A stretch of 64,000 nt of DNA from Streptomyces sp. NBC_01445 (GCF_035918235.1 NZ_CP109485.1:8835001-8899000), one strand, 5' to 3'; shown: positions 35,441 to 46,562, numbered from the stretch's first letter. Numbers and translations are program-made. Notes: generated from the sequence alone by a model not told the origin.

Positions 35441-36160
35441 ATGTCCGTCCCGGCCGCCGCCACCGCCCACCCGCTCGACAACCCCGCGCACGCCTCCCTC
35501 ACCGGCCCGCACGCGCACTTCGCCGAGTGGCGGGGCCGGATCGTGCGGTACCCCCTCGACGTGACGCCGTGGCTCGCGCTGCCGGACGAGCCCGGACCCG
35601 GGGACTGGGCGGATCTCGCGGCGCTCGCCGGGCCGGGCGAGACGGTCCCGCTACTGGGGATGCGCGCGGCGCCGCCCGAGGGCTGGGAACTCACGATGAG
35701 CATGGACGGCGTGCAGCTCGTCGACGACGGCGTGGCCGCGGAGCCGGACGCGGAGGCCGTGCTCCTCGGCGCGGCCGACGTGCCCGAGATGCTGGACCTC
35801 GTGGCGCGCACCCGGCCGGGCCCGTTCCTGCCCCGCACCGTCGAGCTCGGCACGTATCTCGGGATCCGCAGGCAGGGCGCGCTCGTGGCGATGGCGGGGG
35901 AGCGCCTGCACCCGCCGGGCTGGACGGAGATCAGCGCCGTCTGCACCGACCCGGACCACCGCGGCCAGGGGCTCGCGGCCCGCCTCGTCCTGGCCGTCGC
36001 GGCGGGGATCAAGGACCGCGGCGAGACCCCGTTCCTGCACACGGCGGCGGGCAACGCGAACGCCATCAGGCTCTACGAGTCCCTGGGCTTCCGGCTGCGG
36101 CGCACCACGAAGTTCATGACGGCCCGGGTCCCGGAGTTCGACCACGCCGCCGCCCGCTGA
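35441..36160 (+). CDS. GNAT family (FR47-like) N-acetyltransferase
   Basis: 239 residues. The N-terminal ~110 residues are variable (WRGRIVRYPLDVTPWLALPD); the C-terminal acetyltransferase core has EISAVCTDPDHRGQGLAARL (acetyl-CoA loop R-GQGLA), NANAIRLYESLGFRLRRTTKF. FR47-type members acetylate small molecules or amino acids. The gene is divergent from deformylase, separated by 194 bp. Confidence 0.82.
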   Translation: MSVPAAATAHPLDNPAHASLTGPHAHFAEWRGRIVRYPLDVTPWLALPDEPGPGDWADLAALAGPGETVPLLGMRAAPPEGWELTMSMDGVQLVDDGVAAEPDAEAVLLGAADVPEMLDLVARTRPGPFLPRTVELGTYLGIRRQGALVAMAGERLHPPGWTEISAVCTDPDHRGQGLAARLVLAVAAGIKDRGETPFLHTAAGNANAIRLYESLGFRLRRTTKFMTARVPEFDHAAAR

Positions 36161-36189
36161 GCGCTGACGCGCGCGGTCCTCGGGGTGGC

Positions 36190-36624
36190 TCAGGCGTCTT
36201 CCCGGACCTGCGCGTTGTAGCGCAGGAGATAGTCCGCGAAGCGGACGAGATCCTCCTCGGGCCAGTCCCCCACCCGCTCCTGGAACGCCTGACGGCGGCT
36301 GACGGTGACCTGGGCGAGGATGTCGGCGCCCGCCTCGGTCGGATGGAGGACCTGGACGCGGTGGTCGTCCGGGTCCACCCGGCGCATCACGAGCCCGGCC
36401 CGCTCCAGCGCGGTCACCTGCCGGCTCACCGTCGACTTGTCGAGGGCGTAGTGCGTGGCGAGGTCCGTCGCCCGGCAGCCGCCCTTCTCGTCCAGGTGGC
36501 TGAGCAGGGTGTACGACACGAGGGACAGCTCGGGGTGCATCCGTCCGGCCATTGCTCTGGCGCGCCGCGCGAAGGACGTCATCTCGCGCTGAATGGTCTC
36601 GACTGCCGTCTCGCGGTCTGTCAC
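36190..36624 (-). CDS. MarR family transcriptional regulator
   Basis: 144 residues from the GTG at 36624, chosen because GGAAAGGA lies eight bases upstream and because an operator-like palindrome sits over the alternative ATG at 36654. Winged helix: LSHLDEKGGCRATDLATHYA, LDKSTVSRQVTALERAGLV, RRVDPDDHRVQVLHPTEAG. The palindrome ahead of this gene resembles one ahead of the FadH-like gene, suggesting autoregulation and control of that enzyme. Confidence 0.87.
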   Translation of the reverse strand: MTDRETAVETIQREMTSFARRARAMAGRMHPELSLVSYTLLSHLDEKGGCRATDLATHYALDKSTVSRQVTALERAGLVMRRVDPDDHRVQVLHPTEAGADILAQVTVSRRQAFQERVGDWPEEDLVRFADYLLRYNAQVREDA

Positions 36625-36647
36625 GTGCTGTCCTTTCCCCGCTTCTC

Positions 36648-36662
36648 GTTGCATTCTACAAC
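36648..36662. promoter_or_regulatory. Probable MarR operator upstream of its own gene
   Basis: GTTGCATTCTACAAC, arms GTTGCA/TACAAC with one mismatch and a 3-bp spacer, 24 bp before the GTG start. It shares the TGCAAC/GTTGCA arm with the site at 37058-37071. Confidence 0.5.
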
Positions 36663-36722
36663 CGAGGGGTGGGGTGCGCCGCGGGCAGGCGGGTTCCCGT
36701 GCCCGGAGCTAGCCTCCTGAGC

Positions 36723-39151
<2,429 letters not shown>

Positions 39152-39155
39152 GACC

Positions 39156-39194
39156 GGCGGTCACGTGGCCGGGCCCGCCGGCCGCGTGACCGCC
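39156..39194. terminator. Intrinsic terminator after the FadH-like gene
   Basis: 17-bp inverted repeat with one mismatch (39156-39172 and 39178-39194), 5-nt loop, four bases after the stop codon. Confidence 0.8.
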
Positions 39195-39212
39195 TCCGCA
39201 TAAGGTGCAGCC

Positions 39213-39752
39213 ATGTCACTCCCGCACGCGATCCTCACGGCCCTCCTGGAGAAGCCGTCGTCCGGCCTCGAACTGACGCGCCGCTTCGACAAGTCGATCG
39301 GCTACTTCTGGTCGGCCACGCACCAGCAGATCTACCGCGAGCTGGGCCGCCTGGAACGCGAGGGGTACATCAGGGCCCTGCCCGCGCCGACGCCCGCGCG
39401 CGGCCAGAAGAAGGAGTACGAGGTCCTGCCCGAGGGCCGCAGCGAACTGGCCCGCTGGACCGCCGCGAGCCAGGACCCGAAACCGCTGCGCGACCCGCTG
39501 CTCCTGCGCCTGCGCGCCGCCGCCGTCGTCGGCACGGACGGCATCGAGGCCGACCTGCGCCGCCATCTCGACCTGCACCGGCGGCAGTTGGCGGAGTACG
39601 AGGAGATCGAGAGGCGCGACTTCCCGCCCGGCCTCGACGCCGTCGAGGACCGGCTGCAGCACGTCGTGCTGCGCGCGGGCATCGACCTGGAGACGTTCTG
39701 GGCCGGCTGGCTCGAACAGACCCTGGAGGAACTCGGCCTCGACCCGTCCTAG
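39213..39752 (+). CDS. PadR family transcriptional regulator
   Basis: 179 residues. N-terminal winged helix (LPHAILTALLEKPSSGLELT, FWSATHQQIYRELGRLEREGYI) and the C-terminal Vir_C-type helical dimerisation domain (LLRLRAAAVVG, LDLHRRQLAEYEEIERRDF). PadR proteins of this class repress detoxification genes in response to small phenolics or other ligands. The target is unknown; it may regulate the flanking oxidoreductase genes. Confidence 0.88.
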   Translation: MSLPHAILTALLEKPSSGLELTRRFDKSIGYFWSATHQQIYRELGRLEREGYIRALPAPTPARGQKKEYEVLPEGRSELARWTAASQDPKPLRDPLLLRLRAAAVVGTDGIEADLRRHLDLHRRQLAEYEEIERRDFPPGLDAVEDRLQHVVLRAGIDLETFWAGWLEQTLEELGLDPS

Positions 39753-39762
39753 GGCCTGTCGT

Positions 39763-40866
39763 CTAGACGAGCGTCGCCGCCTCCGGGTCCCAGTCGGCCG
39801 GTACGGGCGGCGGCGCCGTGGGACAGGTGGCGACGTGGGTGAACTCGGCGTGTTCGGCCGAGCGCGTGATCGCCGTCATCGTCTGCAGGACGTGCAGGGC
39901 CAGCGTCCCCGACGCACGCGGCGCACCGCCCCGGCGGATCGCGCGCGCCAGGTCGAGCACGCCGAGCCCCCGCCCGTCGGTGCGCCCCGCGACCGGCAGC
40001 TCGCGCCAGTCGTCCGCCCCGTTGGCCCGCACCTTCAGCGGCCCGCGGAAGGTGTTGGGGTCCGGCACCGCGAGGACGCCCTCCGTGCCGGTGACCTCGA
40101 ACTGGATGCGCGGCAGCGCCGAGTCGAAGCTGAACACCGACGTCGCCCGCACCCCCGACGCGAACTCGACGAGCGCCGACACATGCGTCGGCACCGCCAC
40201 CGGGAACACCTGCCCCGCTTTGGGCCCCGACCCGACGACGCGCTCCTCGCGCGCGCGTGCCGCCGAGGCCGCCACCCGTGACACCCCGCCGAACAGCGCT
40301 ACCAGCGAGGTCAGATAGTAGGGCCCGAGGTCGAAGAGCGGGCCCGCGCCCGGCTGGTAGAAGAATGCCGGATCGGGGTGCCACCGCTCCGGTCCGAGGC
40401 CCTGCACCGCGGTCGTCGCCGCCACCGGTTCACCGATGTGCCCGGCCCCGACCGCCCGCAGCGCCGACTGGAGCCCCGCGCCGAGGAACGTGTCCGGCGC
40501 GTTCCCCACGAGCAGCCCCCGCTCCGTCGCCTCGGCGAGCACCTTCTCCGCCTCGCCGGGGGCCAGGGCGATCGGCTTCTCGCCGTACACGTGCTTACCG
40601 GCCCGCAGTGCCCGTGTCGCGACCTGCGCGTGGGCGGCCGGCACGGTGAGGTTCACGACGAGCTCGACCTCGGGAACGGCGAGCACCGTCGCCACATCGC
40701 CGGCGACCGGTACGCCGTGCTCGCGCGCGACGGCCGTGGCGCGGTCCGCGTCGAGGTCGGCAACGCCCACCACGCGCAGATCGGGAAAGGCGGACAGCGT
40801 CCGCAGATACTGCTTGCTGATGACGCCCGCTCCGACGACGGCGACACCGACCGGCCCCGAACTCAC
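39763..40866 (-). CDS. Gfo/Idh/MocA family oxidoreductase
   Basis: 367 residues from the GTG at 40866. The N-terminal Rossmann domain has VGVAVVGAGVISKQYLRTLS and VGVADLDADRA; GKHVYGEKPIAL contains the conserved catalytic EKP; the C-terminal beta-sheet domain includes FYQPGAGPLFDLGPYYLTSL (conserved D-xxH-like position with Tyr instead of His in GPYY). These NAD(P)-dependent enzymes oxidise or reduce sugars and cyclitols. It starts 200 bp from the fibronectin lipoprotein gene and converges on padR. Confidence 0.85.
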   Translation of the reverse strand: MSSGPVGVAVVGAGVISKQYLRTLSAFPDLRVVGVADLDADRATAVAREHGVPVAGDVATVLAVPEVELVVNLTVPAAHAQVATRALRAGKHVYGEKPIALAPGEAEKVLAEATERGLLVGNAPDTFLGAGLQSALRAVGAGHIGEPVAATTAVQGLGPERWHPDPAFFYQPGAGPLFDLGPYYLTSLVALFGGVSRVAASAARAREERVVGSGPKAGQVFPVAVPTHVSALVEFASGVRATSVFSFDSALPRIQFEVTGTEGVLAVPDPNTFRGPLKVRANGADDWRELPVAGRTDGRGLGVLDLARAIRRGGAPRASGTLALHVLQTMTAITRSAEHAEFTHVATCPTAPPPVPADWDPEAATLV

Positions 40867-41066
40867 ACTGCCCCCAAGGCGGATGCGTGGATGGTGCGGC
40901 CGCTCCCGCGCGGCTGCGGAGACGGTAGGACGCTTCGAGGGGAGCGGACAAGGGCGCGTCCCGGGCCTGGACACAGAGATGCCACGGACCCAGATCCGGT
41001 GGTGTGCCCCACGCCTGCGCAGGAACCGGGCGCTGCCGCCGACTCCCGCGGCCATGAGAACCCTGC

Positions 41067-42077
41067 TCAGGACCCGGTGGTGACGCTCCGTTCGGCGGAG
41101 TAGGCGCCCCACGTCCCGTCGGGCAGCTGGGCGCGGATCCGCACCCGGTGCCGGACGCCGGCCTCCTTGCCCACGTAGAAACTGTTCCGCGCCGTGCCCT
41201 TGGGCGGGGCGTCGCCCCAGACGAGCGTGGTCGCCTGCCTGCCGTCGAGATAGATGCGGTACGCGGGTACGGTGCCGCCCGTGCGCGGCGGCGTCCACGA
41301 CAGGTCGATGTAGTACGCCCCGCCGGCCCGGCGGGACGCGGCGCGGAAGTCGGTGGGCGCGGAGCCGGGACCCTCGTCGGAGCCCTTCGCGGTAGTGAGC
41401 CTCAGGGCCGGGCCCGCGGGTGAGGTGTTGTCGGCGGCGTCGCGCGCCTTCACGGTGAACGCGTAGGCGGTGCCCGGCCGCAGCCCGGTGATCAGCGCCC
41501 GGGTCTCGCCCCCGCCGACGCTGTGGATCTTTGAGGCGCCCTGGTAGATGTCGTACGAGACGACGCCCTTGTCGTCCTTCGACGCACCCCACGACAGCGA
41601 CGCCGCGCGGCCGCCGTCCGCCCGGCCGCGCAGCGCTCCCGGCCGGGTCGGAGCCGACCGGTCCTCGGCCACGGCGGCCGGGGTGGTGACCGGCACCTTC
41701 GCGCTGAGCGGCCCAAGCGTGCCATCGGCGTCCTCGGCCCGGACGGAGAAGGCGTACGCGGATTGCGGGCGCAGCCCGACGACGTCCACCATGTGCTGTT
41801 CGCCCCCCACCTCCTTCACCTTGGTGGCGCCCCGATACACCGTGTAGCCCTTGATGTCGGCGTCGCCCTCGGGGCGGCTCCACATGACGTGCACGGAGGT
41901 GGCGCTCCCCGCCTGCGCCGTGACGCCGGCGGGGGCCGTGAGTGCGGGACCCTGCCGGGTGTCGTCGCCGAGCAGGCCGCACGAGGTGGCGAACAGGAGC
42001 GCGGCGGCGCCGGCCGCGTACGCCAGAGGAGTGCGTCCGGGGGTGCGTCGCACGGCGGGCCTTCCGTTCGGAAGCAT
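41067..42077 (-). CDS. Lipoprotein with three fibronectin type III domains
   Basis: 336 residues from the ATG at 42077. The signal peptide ends in a lipobox (LLFATSCG, Cys about residue 33), so the protein should be lipid-anchored outside the cell. Three FnIII domains follow (ALTAPAGVTAQAGSATSVHV, SAPTRPGALRGRADGGRAAS, APTDFRAASRRAGGAYYIDL starts). Such modules are usually attached to polysaccharide-active enzymes, but no catalytic domain is present here. It is transcribed away from the second TnpB element. Confidence 0.8.
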   Translation of the reverse strand: MLPNGRPAVRRTPGRTPLAYAAGAAALLFATSCGLLGDDTRQGPALTAPAGVTAQAGSATSVHVMWSRPEGDADIKGYTVYRGATKVKEVGGEQHMVDVVGLRPQSAYAFSVRAEDADGTLGPLSAKVPVTTPAAVAEDRSAPTRPGALRGRADGGRAASLSWGASKDDKGVVSYDIYQGASKIHSVGGGETRALITGLRPGTAYAFTVKARDAADNTSPAGPALRLTTAKGSDEGPGSAPTDFRAASRRAGGAYYIDLSWTPPRTGGTVPAYRIYLDGRQATTLVWGDAPPKGTARNSFYVGKEAGVRHRVRIRAQLPDGTWGAYSAERSVTTGS

Positions 42078-42478
42078 TGGTACAGACCTGTATGCCACGA
42101 GTGACGGGGTCACATCAAGAGGTGGCGCGTCGCCCGCGTCGTGCACGTCCGGACCCGGAGCGGTGGACTGCATGGACTGGGCGAGGTACAGGCGAAGAAG
42201 CTCGTCGCCGCCAACTTGGCGAGGACCAGGGTGAGTTGGGTGACAGCAGGAACGCGGCGGGTCGGGGCGACGGACCAACGGCCGCCCCGGATCGCTCACC
42301 GGATTCCTCCGAGGATGCGCCGGCCTTTGGGCCGGGGAGGTATCGGATTCCTGGGGAGCAGGGCAGAGAAGGCCGGATCGTCGTCGGGGCGATCCGGCGT
42401 CCACCCCGCGTGATGATGAGGACCCCCACCGAGACCGGTTGTGCTCAACTGTCAGTCCTCCCATATAGGTTGTGTTTC
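42078..42478. other. Gene-free stretch holding the left part of the second TnpB element
   Basis: 401 bp between the lipoprotein gene and tnpB. Contains a hairpin GCCGGCC/GGGCCGG near 42320-42340 followed by GGAGG, flanked by two copies of CGGATTCCT. TATAGGTT lies 11 bp before the tnpB ATG. The exact left end of the element was not determined. Confidence 0.4.
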
Positions 42479-43681
42479 ATGACGACCGGAGCGTTGACGG
42501 CAGGTGGCGGGCATGCCCGCTACACTTTCCGGCTGCGTCTGTCGTCCACGGCCATCCGCGCGCTGGAAGCGGAATGGGCGCGCTGCCGCTGGGTGTGGAA
42601 CGAGTCGGTGGCCAAGTCGAAGGCCGTGCATCTGCACAACAAGGCCACCGGCGAGAAGACACCGTGTGGCCCGGCGCAGCTCGACAAGATGCTGACCGCG
42701 GCCCGTACCGCGAACGCGTGGCTGCGTGAGGGCTCCAGCGTGGTGCAGCAGCAGTTGATACGGGACTCCGCGAAGTCCCGCGCGAAGGCACTGAAAGACA
42801 TCAAGGCCCGGTTGCCGATGCGGCAGCGGGCCGGTATGCCGAAGTACAAGAAGAAGCATCAGGTCGACCCGAGCCTGAACTACACCCAGCGCGGTTTCCG
42901 GGTGAAAGACGGCCGTCTGCATCTGGCCGGCGGCATCGCGGCGACGGTCGTGTGGTCGCGTGAGCTGCCCGAGCCGCCGTCCAGCGTGCGCGTCTACCGC
43001 GACAGTCTCGGCCACTGGTACGCCTCGTTCGTTGTCGCCACCAGCACCCAGGCGCTTGTCGAAACCGGCTGCGTGATCGGCATCGACTGGGGTGTGAAGG
43101 AGACCGCGACCACCACATCCGACGACTACGACCTTCCCCATCCCGAGCATGGCCACAAGGCCGCGCAGCGCCTCGCCCGCTACCAGCGGATGATGGCCCG
43201 CAGGAAGCCGAAGAAGGGCCAGCCCGGTTCGAACGGCTACAAGGGCGCCAAGAAGCAGGCGGCGAAGCTCCACAAGAAGGTGGCCCGGCAGCGCCAGGAC
43301 ACCGTCCGCAAGTGGGCCAAGCGTGTAGTCCGCGACCACGACGCCTTGGCGGTAGAGGACTTCCGCCCGAAGTTCCTGGCGAAGTCGACGATGGCCCGCA
43401 AGGCCGCCGACGCAGCGATCAGCGCGACCAAGAGCGCCCTGGTCGAGATGGCCCGTAAACACGGCCGCGCCGTGCACCTCGTCAACCCCGCGCACACCAC
43501 CATGGACTGTGCGCACTGCGATGCGAGAGCCAAGCATCGCCTGCCTCTCTCCGAGAGAACGTATACGTGCACCGCGTGCGGAACCGTGTCCCCCAGGGAC
43601 AAGAACTCCGCCCGCGTGATGCTCGTCCGGGCTGGTCTCAACCCGGCTAGTGCTGATCTTGTAAGCCCTGCCACCTGCTAG
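42479..43681 (+). CDS. tnpB: TnpB (IS200/IS605 OrfB type) RNA-guided nuclease, second element
   Basis: 400 residues from the ATG at 42479. RuvC residues D203 (GIDWGVKET), E293 (LAVEDFRPK) and D374 (SPRDKNSAR) are all present, with a zinc ribbon CAHCDARAKHR...CTACG. The N-terminal part has the helix-turn-helix-like region (RCRWVWNESVAKSK). It is clearly a different lineage from the tnpB at 16831, and again no tnpA is present. The short spacing between a TATAGGTT box and the start is shared with the first element. It should act with an omegaRNA made from its own 3' end. Confidence 0.9.
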   Translation: MTTGALTAGGGHARYTFRLRLSSTAIRALEAEWARCRWVWNESVAKSKAVHLHNKATGEKTPCGPAQLDKMLTAARTANAWLREGSSVVQQQLIRDSAKSRAKALKDIKARLPMRQRAGMPKYKKKHQVDPSLNYTQRGFRVKDGRLHLAGGIAATVVWSRELPEPPSSVRVYRDSLGHWYASFVVATSTQALVETGCVIGIDWGVKETATTTSDDYDLPHPEHGHKAAQRLARYQRMMARRKPKKGQPGSNGYKGAKKQAAKLHKKVARQRQDTVRKWAKRVVRDHDALAVEDFRPKFLAKSTMARKAADAAISATKSALVEMARKHGRAVHLVNPAHTTMDCAHCDARAKHRLPLSERTYTCTACGTVSPRDKNSARVMLVRAGLNPASADLVSPATC

Positions 43682-43735
43682 GTGCCAGGCAAGGTGAACT
43701 AGAAATCCCCCTGCTTCAGCGAGGGAGGACGTCAA
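43682..43735 (+). mobile_element. Right end of second TnpB element / omegaRNA 3' end
   Basis: After tnpB comes GAAATCCCCCTGCTTCAGCG followed by AGGGAGGACGTCAA, the familiar hairpin-plus-GTCAA right end of this TnpB group (stem CCCT/AGGG with a TTCA loop, one bulge). The guide should begin at about 43736, reading into the 3' end of dhaM; TCA within GTCAA supplies the dhaM stop codon on the other strand. Confidence 0.65.
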
Positions 43736-44175
43736 ACCTTCCGGTACGTGTACGCCTCGACGGCCGCCGCCTCGACCGCGTCCAGATCCGCCCCCGCCGA
43801 CGCCGTGACCACCGCGGCCACGGCCCCCTCGACGAAGGGGGCGTCCACCAGGCGTGCCCCGTCCGGGAGTTCATCGCCCTCGGCCAGCAGCGCCTTCACG
43901 GTGAGCACCGCGCTGCCCAGATCGGTGAGCACTGCGATGCCCGCGCCACGGTCAACTGACCGCGCGGCCCCGGAGATCAGCTCGGCGCTGGTGCCGAGCC
44001 CGCCGTCCTCGGTGCCGCCCGCCGGTGCCACGGGGACGTCCGTGCCGCCGCCCGCGAGCCCCTTCGCAAGCTCCGCCACCGACTCGGCGACGGCGCGGCT
44101 GTGCGACACGAGCACGATCCCGACGGCCTTCTCCTGACCACTGCCCCCGCTGCCCACGCCCCCCGGCTCACTCAT
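43732..44175 (-). CDS. dhaM: Dihydroxyacetone kinase phosphotransfer subunit DhaM
   Basis: 147 residues. EIIA-Man-like domain with the phosphoacceptor His in GIVLVSHSRAVAESVAEL, GGTEDGGLGTSAELI and AVLTDLGSAVLTVKALL. It passes phosphate from the PTS proteins EI/HPr to ADP bound on DhaL. Single-domain form, the usual one in actinobacteria. The stop codon comes from the right end of the TnpB element, so the last residues (YTYRKV) may be native while anything further was lost. It overlaps dhaL by 8 bp. Confidence 0.9.
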   Translation of the reverse strand: MSEPGGVGSGGSGQEKAVGIVLVSHSRAVAESVAELAKGLAGGGTDVPVAPAGGTEDGGLGTSAELISGAARSVDRGAGIAVLTDLGSAVLTVKALLAEGDELPDGARLVDAPFVEGAVAAVVTASAGADLDAVEAAAVEAYTYRKV

Positions 44176-44770
44176 CGCGGGCCGCCTCGACCAGGGCCCC
44201 GATCAGCAGTGCCGACGACGTGGCGCCCGGGTCCTGATGCCCGATGCTGCGCTCACCCAGATAGCTTGCCCGCCCCTTGCGCGCCTGCATCGGCGTCGTC
44301 GCGAGCGCGCCCTGCTCGGCGGCGGTGGCGGCCGCGTCGAAGGAGGTGTTGAGCGCGTCGACCGCGGGGACCAGCGCGTCGATCATGGTCTTGTCGCCCG
44401 GCGCCGCCCCGCCCAGCGTCATGACGGCGTCCACGCCGGCCCGCAGCGCCGCCGCGAACTCCGCCTCACTCACCTCGGGGGTGTCCCCGAGCTCCTTGCC
44501 CGTACGGCGCAGGAGCGTCCCGTACAGCGGGCCCGACGCGCCGCCCACCGTCGAGATCAGCTGACGCCCGGCGAGGGTGAGCACACCGCCTGGGGTGGCC
44601 GGTGCCTCCTTCTCCAGGACCGCGCTCACGGCGACGAAGCCGCGCTGCAGATTGCTGCCGTGGTCGGCGTCGCCGATCGGCGAGTCGAGTTCGGTGAGCC
44701 GGGCCGCCTCCCGGTCGACGGCCGCGGTGGCCACGTTGAGCCAGCGTCGGAAGAAATCGGCGTCGAGCAC
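44168..44770 (-). CDS. dhaL: Dihydroxyacetone kinase ADP-binding subunit DhaL
   Basis: 200 residues from the GTG at 44770 with AAGGAG seven bases upstream. Nucleotide/Mg site LDSPIGDADHGSNLQRG, then STVGGASGPLYGTLLRR, GDKTMIDALVPA and GERSIGHQDPGATSSALLI. It holds ADP permanently and is rephosphorylated by DhaM. It sits between dhaK (44-bp gap) and dhaM (8-bp overlap). Confidence 0.93.
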   Translation of the reverse strand: MLDADFFRRWLNVATAAVDREAARLTELDSPIGDADHGSNLQRGFVAVSAVLEKEAPATPGGVLTLAGRQLISTVGGASGPLYGTLLRRTGKELGDTPEVSEAEFAAALRAGVDAVMTLGGAAPGDKTMIDALVPAVDALNTSFDAAATAAEQGALATTPMQARKGRASYLGERSIGHQDPGATSSALLIGALVEAARDE

Positions 44771-44814
44771 GTCATCTCCTTGCGTGGTGGTGATGGTTCG
44801 GACGACAGGCTGCC

Positions 44815-45807
44815 TCACATGCCCCAGCGCAGGCCCGCCGTGCTCACGGGCGCGTCCCACAGGCGCAGCATTTCCTCGTCGACCTGGCACAGGGTGACGG
44901 AAGCACCGGCCATGTCGAGCGACGTGACGTAGTTCCCGACGAGCGTGCGCGCCACCGGCACACCGCGTTCGGTCAGCACGCGCTGGACCTCGGCGTTGAA
45001 CCCGTACAGCTCGAGCAGCGGGGTCGCGCCCATGCCGTTGACGAGGACAAGTACCGGGTCGCTCGGCTGCAGGTCTTCGAGAACGGCGTCCACGGAGAAG
45101 TCGGCGATCTCGCCGGACGTCATCATGGCGCGCCGCTCGCGGCCCGGCTCACCGTGGATGCCGACACCCAACTCCAGCTCGCCGGACGGCAGATCGAAGG
45201 TCGGGCTGCCCTTGGCGGGCGTGGCGCACGCGCTCAGGGCCACGCCGAAGCTGCGCGCATTCGCGTTGACCTGGCGTGCGATCGCCTCCACGCGCTCCAG
45301 CGGCTGTCCCTCCTCGGCAGCCGCGCCCGCGATCTTCTCGACGAACAGGGTCGCGCCCGTGCCGCGCCGGCCCGCGGTGTACAGGCTGTCGGTGACGGCC
45401 ACGTCGTCGTTGACGAGGACCTTGGCGACCTGGATCCCCTCGTCCTCGGCGAGTTCCGCGGCCATGTCGAAGTTCAGCACGTCACCCGTGTAGTTCTTCA
45501 CAACGAAGAGCACCCCGGCGCCGCTGTCCACGGCAGCCGCGGCCCGCACCATCTGGTCGGGCACCGGCGACGTGAACACCTCGCCGGGACAGGCGGCTGA
45601 CAGCATCCCGTGCCCCACGAACCCCCCGTGCAAGGGCTCGTGCCCCGACCCGCCACCGGAGACGATCGCGACCTTCCCCTCGACGGGAGCGTCCCGGCGC
45701 GCGATCACCCGGTTCTCGACGTCGACGAGCAGCTCCGGATGGGCCGCGGCCATTCCCCGCAACGCGTCGGCGACCACGGTCTCGGCCACGTTGATGAGCA
45801 TCTTCAT
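44815..45807 (-). CDS. dhaK: Dihydroxyacetone kinase substrate-binding subunit DhaK
   Basis: 330 residues from the ATG at 45807 with GGAGG six bases upstream. GGGSGHEPLHGGFVGHGML and the GVGIHGEPG motif are present; His218 occupies the same residue number as the His that forms the covalent hemiaminal with dihydroxyacetone in E. coli DhaK. With DhaL and DhaM it phosphorylates dihydroxyacetone to DHAP, feeding glycolysis. First gene of the operon; an inverted repeat lies upstream. Confidence 0.94.
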   Translation of the reverse strand: MKMLINVAETVVADALRGMAAAHPELLVDVENRVIARRDAPVEGKVAIVSGGGSGHEPLHGGFVGHGMLSAACPGEVFTSPVPDQMVRAAAAVDSGAGVLFVVKNYTGDVLNFDMAAELAEDEGIQVAKVLVNDDVAVTDSLYTAGRRGTGATLFVEKIAGAAAEEGQPLERVEAIARQVNANARSFGVALSACATPAKGSPTFDLPSGELELGVGIHGEPGRERRAMMTSGEIADFSVDAVLEDLQPSDPVLVLVNGMGATPLLELYGFNAEVQRVLTERGVPVARTLVGNYVTSLDMAGASVTLCQVDEEMLRLWDAPVSTAGLRWGM

Positions 45808-45841
45808 GGGTACCTCCAAGTGAGCGAAGCATCTGGGCCTC

Positions 45842-45864
45842 TGGCCAGTGTTTTTCCCTGGTCA
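45842..45864. promoter_or_regulatory. Inverted repeat upstream of dhaK
   Basis: TGGCCAG (45842-45848) and CTGGTCA (45858-45864), arms differing at one base with a 9-bp AT-rich spacer, 35 bp before the dhaK start; TTGACC on the dha strand overlaps it and could be a -35 box. A direct repeat of TGTTGCTGAC lies further upstream at about 45930-45950. No gene is seen in 45808-46041. Confidence 0.4.
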
Positions 45865-46041
45865 AAGCGGGTTTGGAAGGTTTTCGATCTTGGCGGTCCG
45901 TGGCGGCTGGGAGCGGGTTCTGGCGGGGCTGTTGCTGACCTGTTGCTGACTTTACTGACGGAGTATCAGGTGGGCGTGTAGTTGCGGACCGGCGCTCCCA
46001 ACCGCTCACTCACGGCAGTATCGGCTCTCGCGGAGCCCTGG

Positions 46042-46161
46042 TCACGTGTGCGGCGTGGGTGGTTGGCAGAAGGTGTTGTCGCGGAGCATGGCGAAGAGGA
46101 CTTCGGCTCGGCGCCGTGCGCGGCAGAGGATGGCCTGGGGTGTGGTGTTTTCCCTGGGTGA
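46042..46161 (-). pseudogene. C-terminal remnant of an IS110-like transposase
   Basis: Minus-strand frame ending at 46042 reads TTPQAILCRARRRAEVLFAM followed by LRDNTFCQPPTPHT, which looks like the C-terminus of an IS110/IS116-type transposase as I remember it. Upstream of about 46161 the frame meets a stop and the similarity disappears, so about 38 codons survive. Flanking 46162-46349 contains nothing recognisable. Confidence 0.55.
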
Positions 46162-46349
46162 TCTTCAAGCCCAGGATCTAATGCTTAGTTATCTCCGCAG
46201 GTCAGAGGCATGTTGGAGCCGCTCGGGTCAGCAACGGTCAGCATCGGGCGGGAAGGCGTCCCGGCTTCTGACTTGGTGTCCGCCGTGGCGGGACCGGAGC
46301 GCAGGCCCCGAGCCTGACGCTGGGGCGCCCTGACGAGCGTGGGGGGCCG

Positions 46350-46562
46350 CTATGCCTCGCCGTCCGGCCAGGCCTTCAGCTCGGTCCATGTGGCGTCGGC
46401 GTCCTGCTCCGCCAGTGCGATGCGGGCGCTCGCAATGGCGCTGCAGCTGCCGATCCACGATCGGAACTTGCGCTCCGCCGTTGTGAGGTTTGACCACCGG
46501 CCATCCATGACCGTGCGGTCCGCGGTCGTCGTGAGCGTGAGGCGGTAACGGTGGTCATTCAC
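46350..46562 (-). CDS. Small hypothetical protein of integrative-element type
   Basis: 70 residues (MNDHRYRLTLTTTADRTVMD...). Contains GRWSNLTTAERKFRSWIG and ITL/ALAEQDADATWTELKAWP, a pattern I associate with small Streptomyces proteins encoded near integrating plasmids. It overlaps the preceding gene by 8 bp, so the pair looks like an operon. Function unknown. Confidence 0.55.
   Translation of the reverse strand: MNDHRYRLTLTTTADRTVMDGRWSNLTTAERKFRSWIGSCSAIASARIALAEQDADATWTELKAWPDGEA

Noticed and set aside
42300..42350. A second right end of a TnpB element (hairpin GCCGGCC/GGGCCGG followed by GGAGG)
   Set aside because: The layout resembles a right end, but there is no GTCAA/TTGAC tail and no tnpB fragment upstream; kept only as part of the intergenic note.
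45925..45955. Tandem TGTTGCTGAC as an att or target-site duplication
   Set aside because: The two copies are adjacent and do not bracket an element; no tRNA or integrase is nearby.
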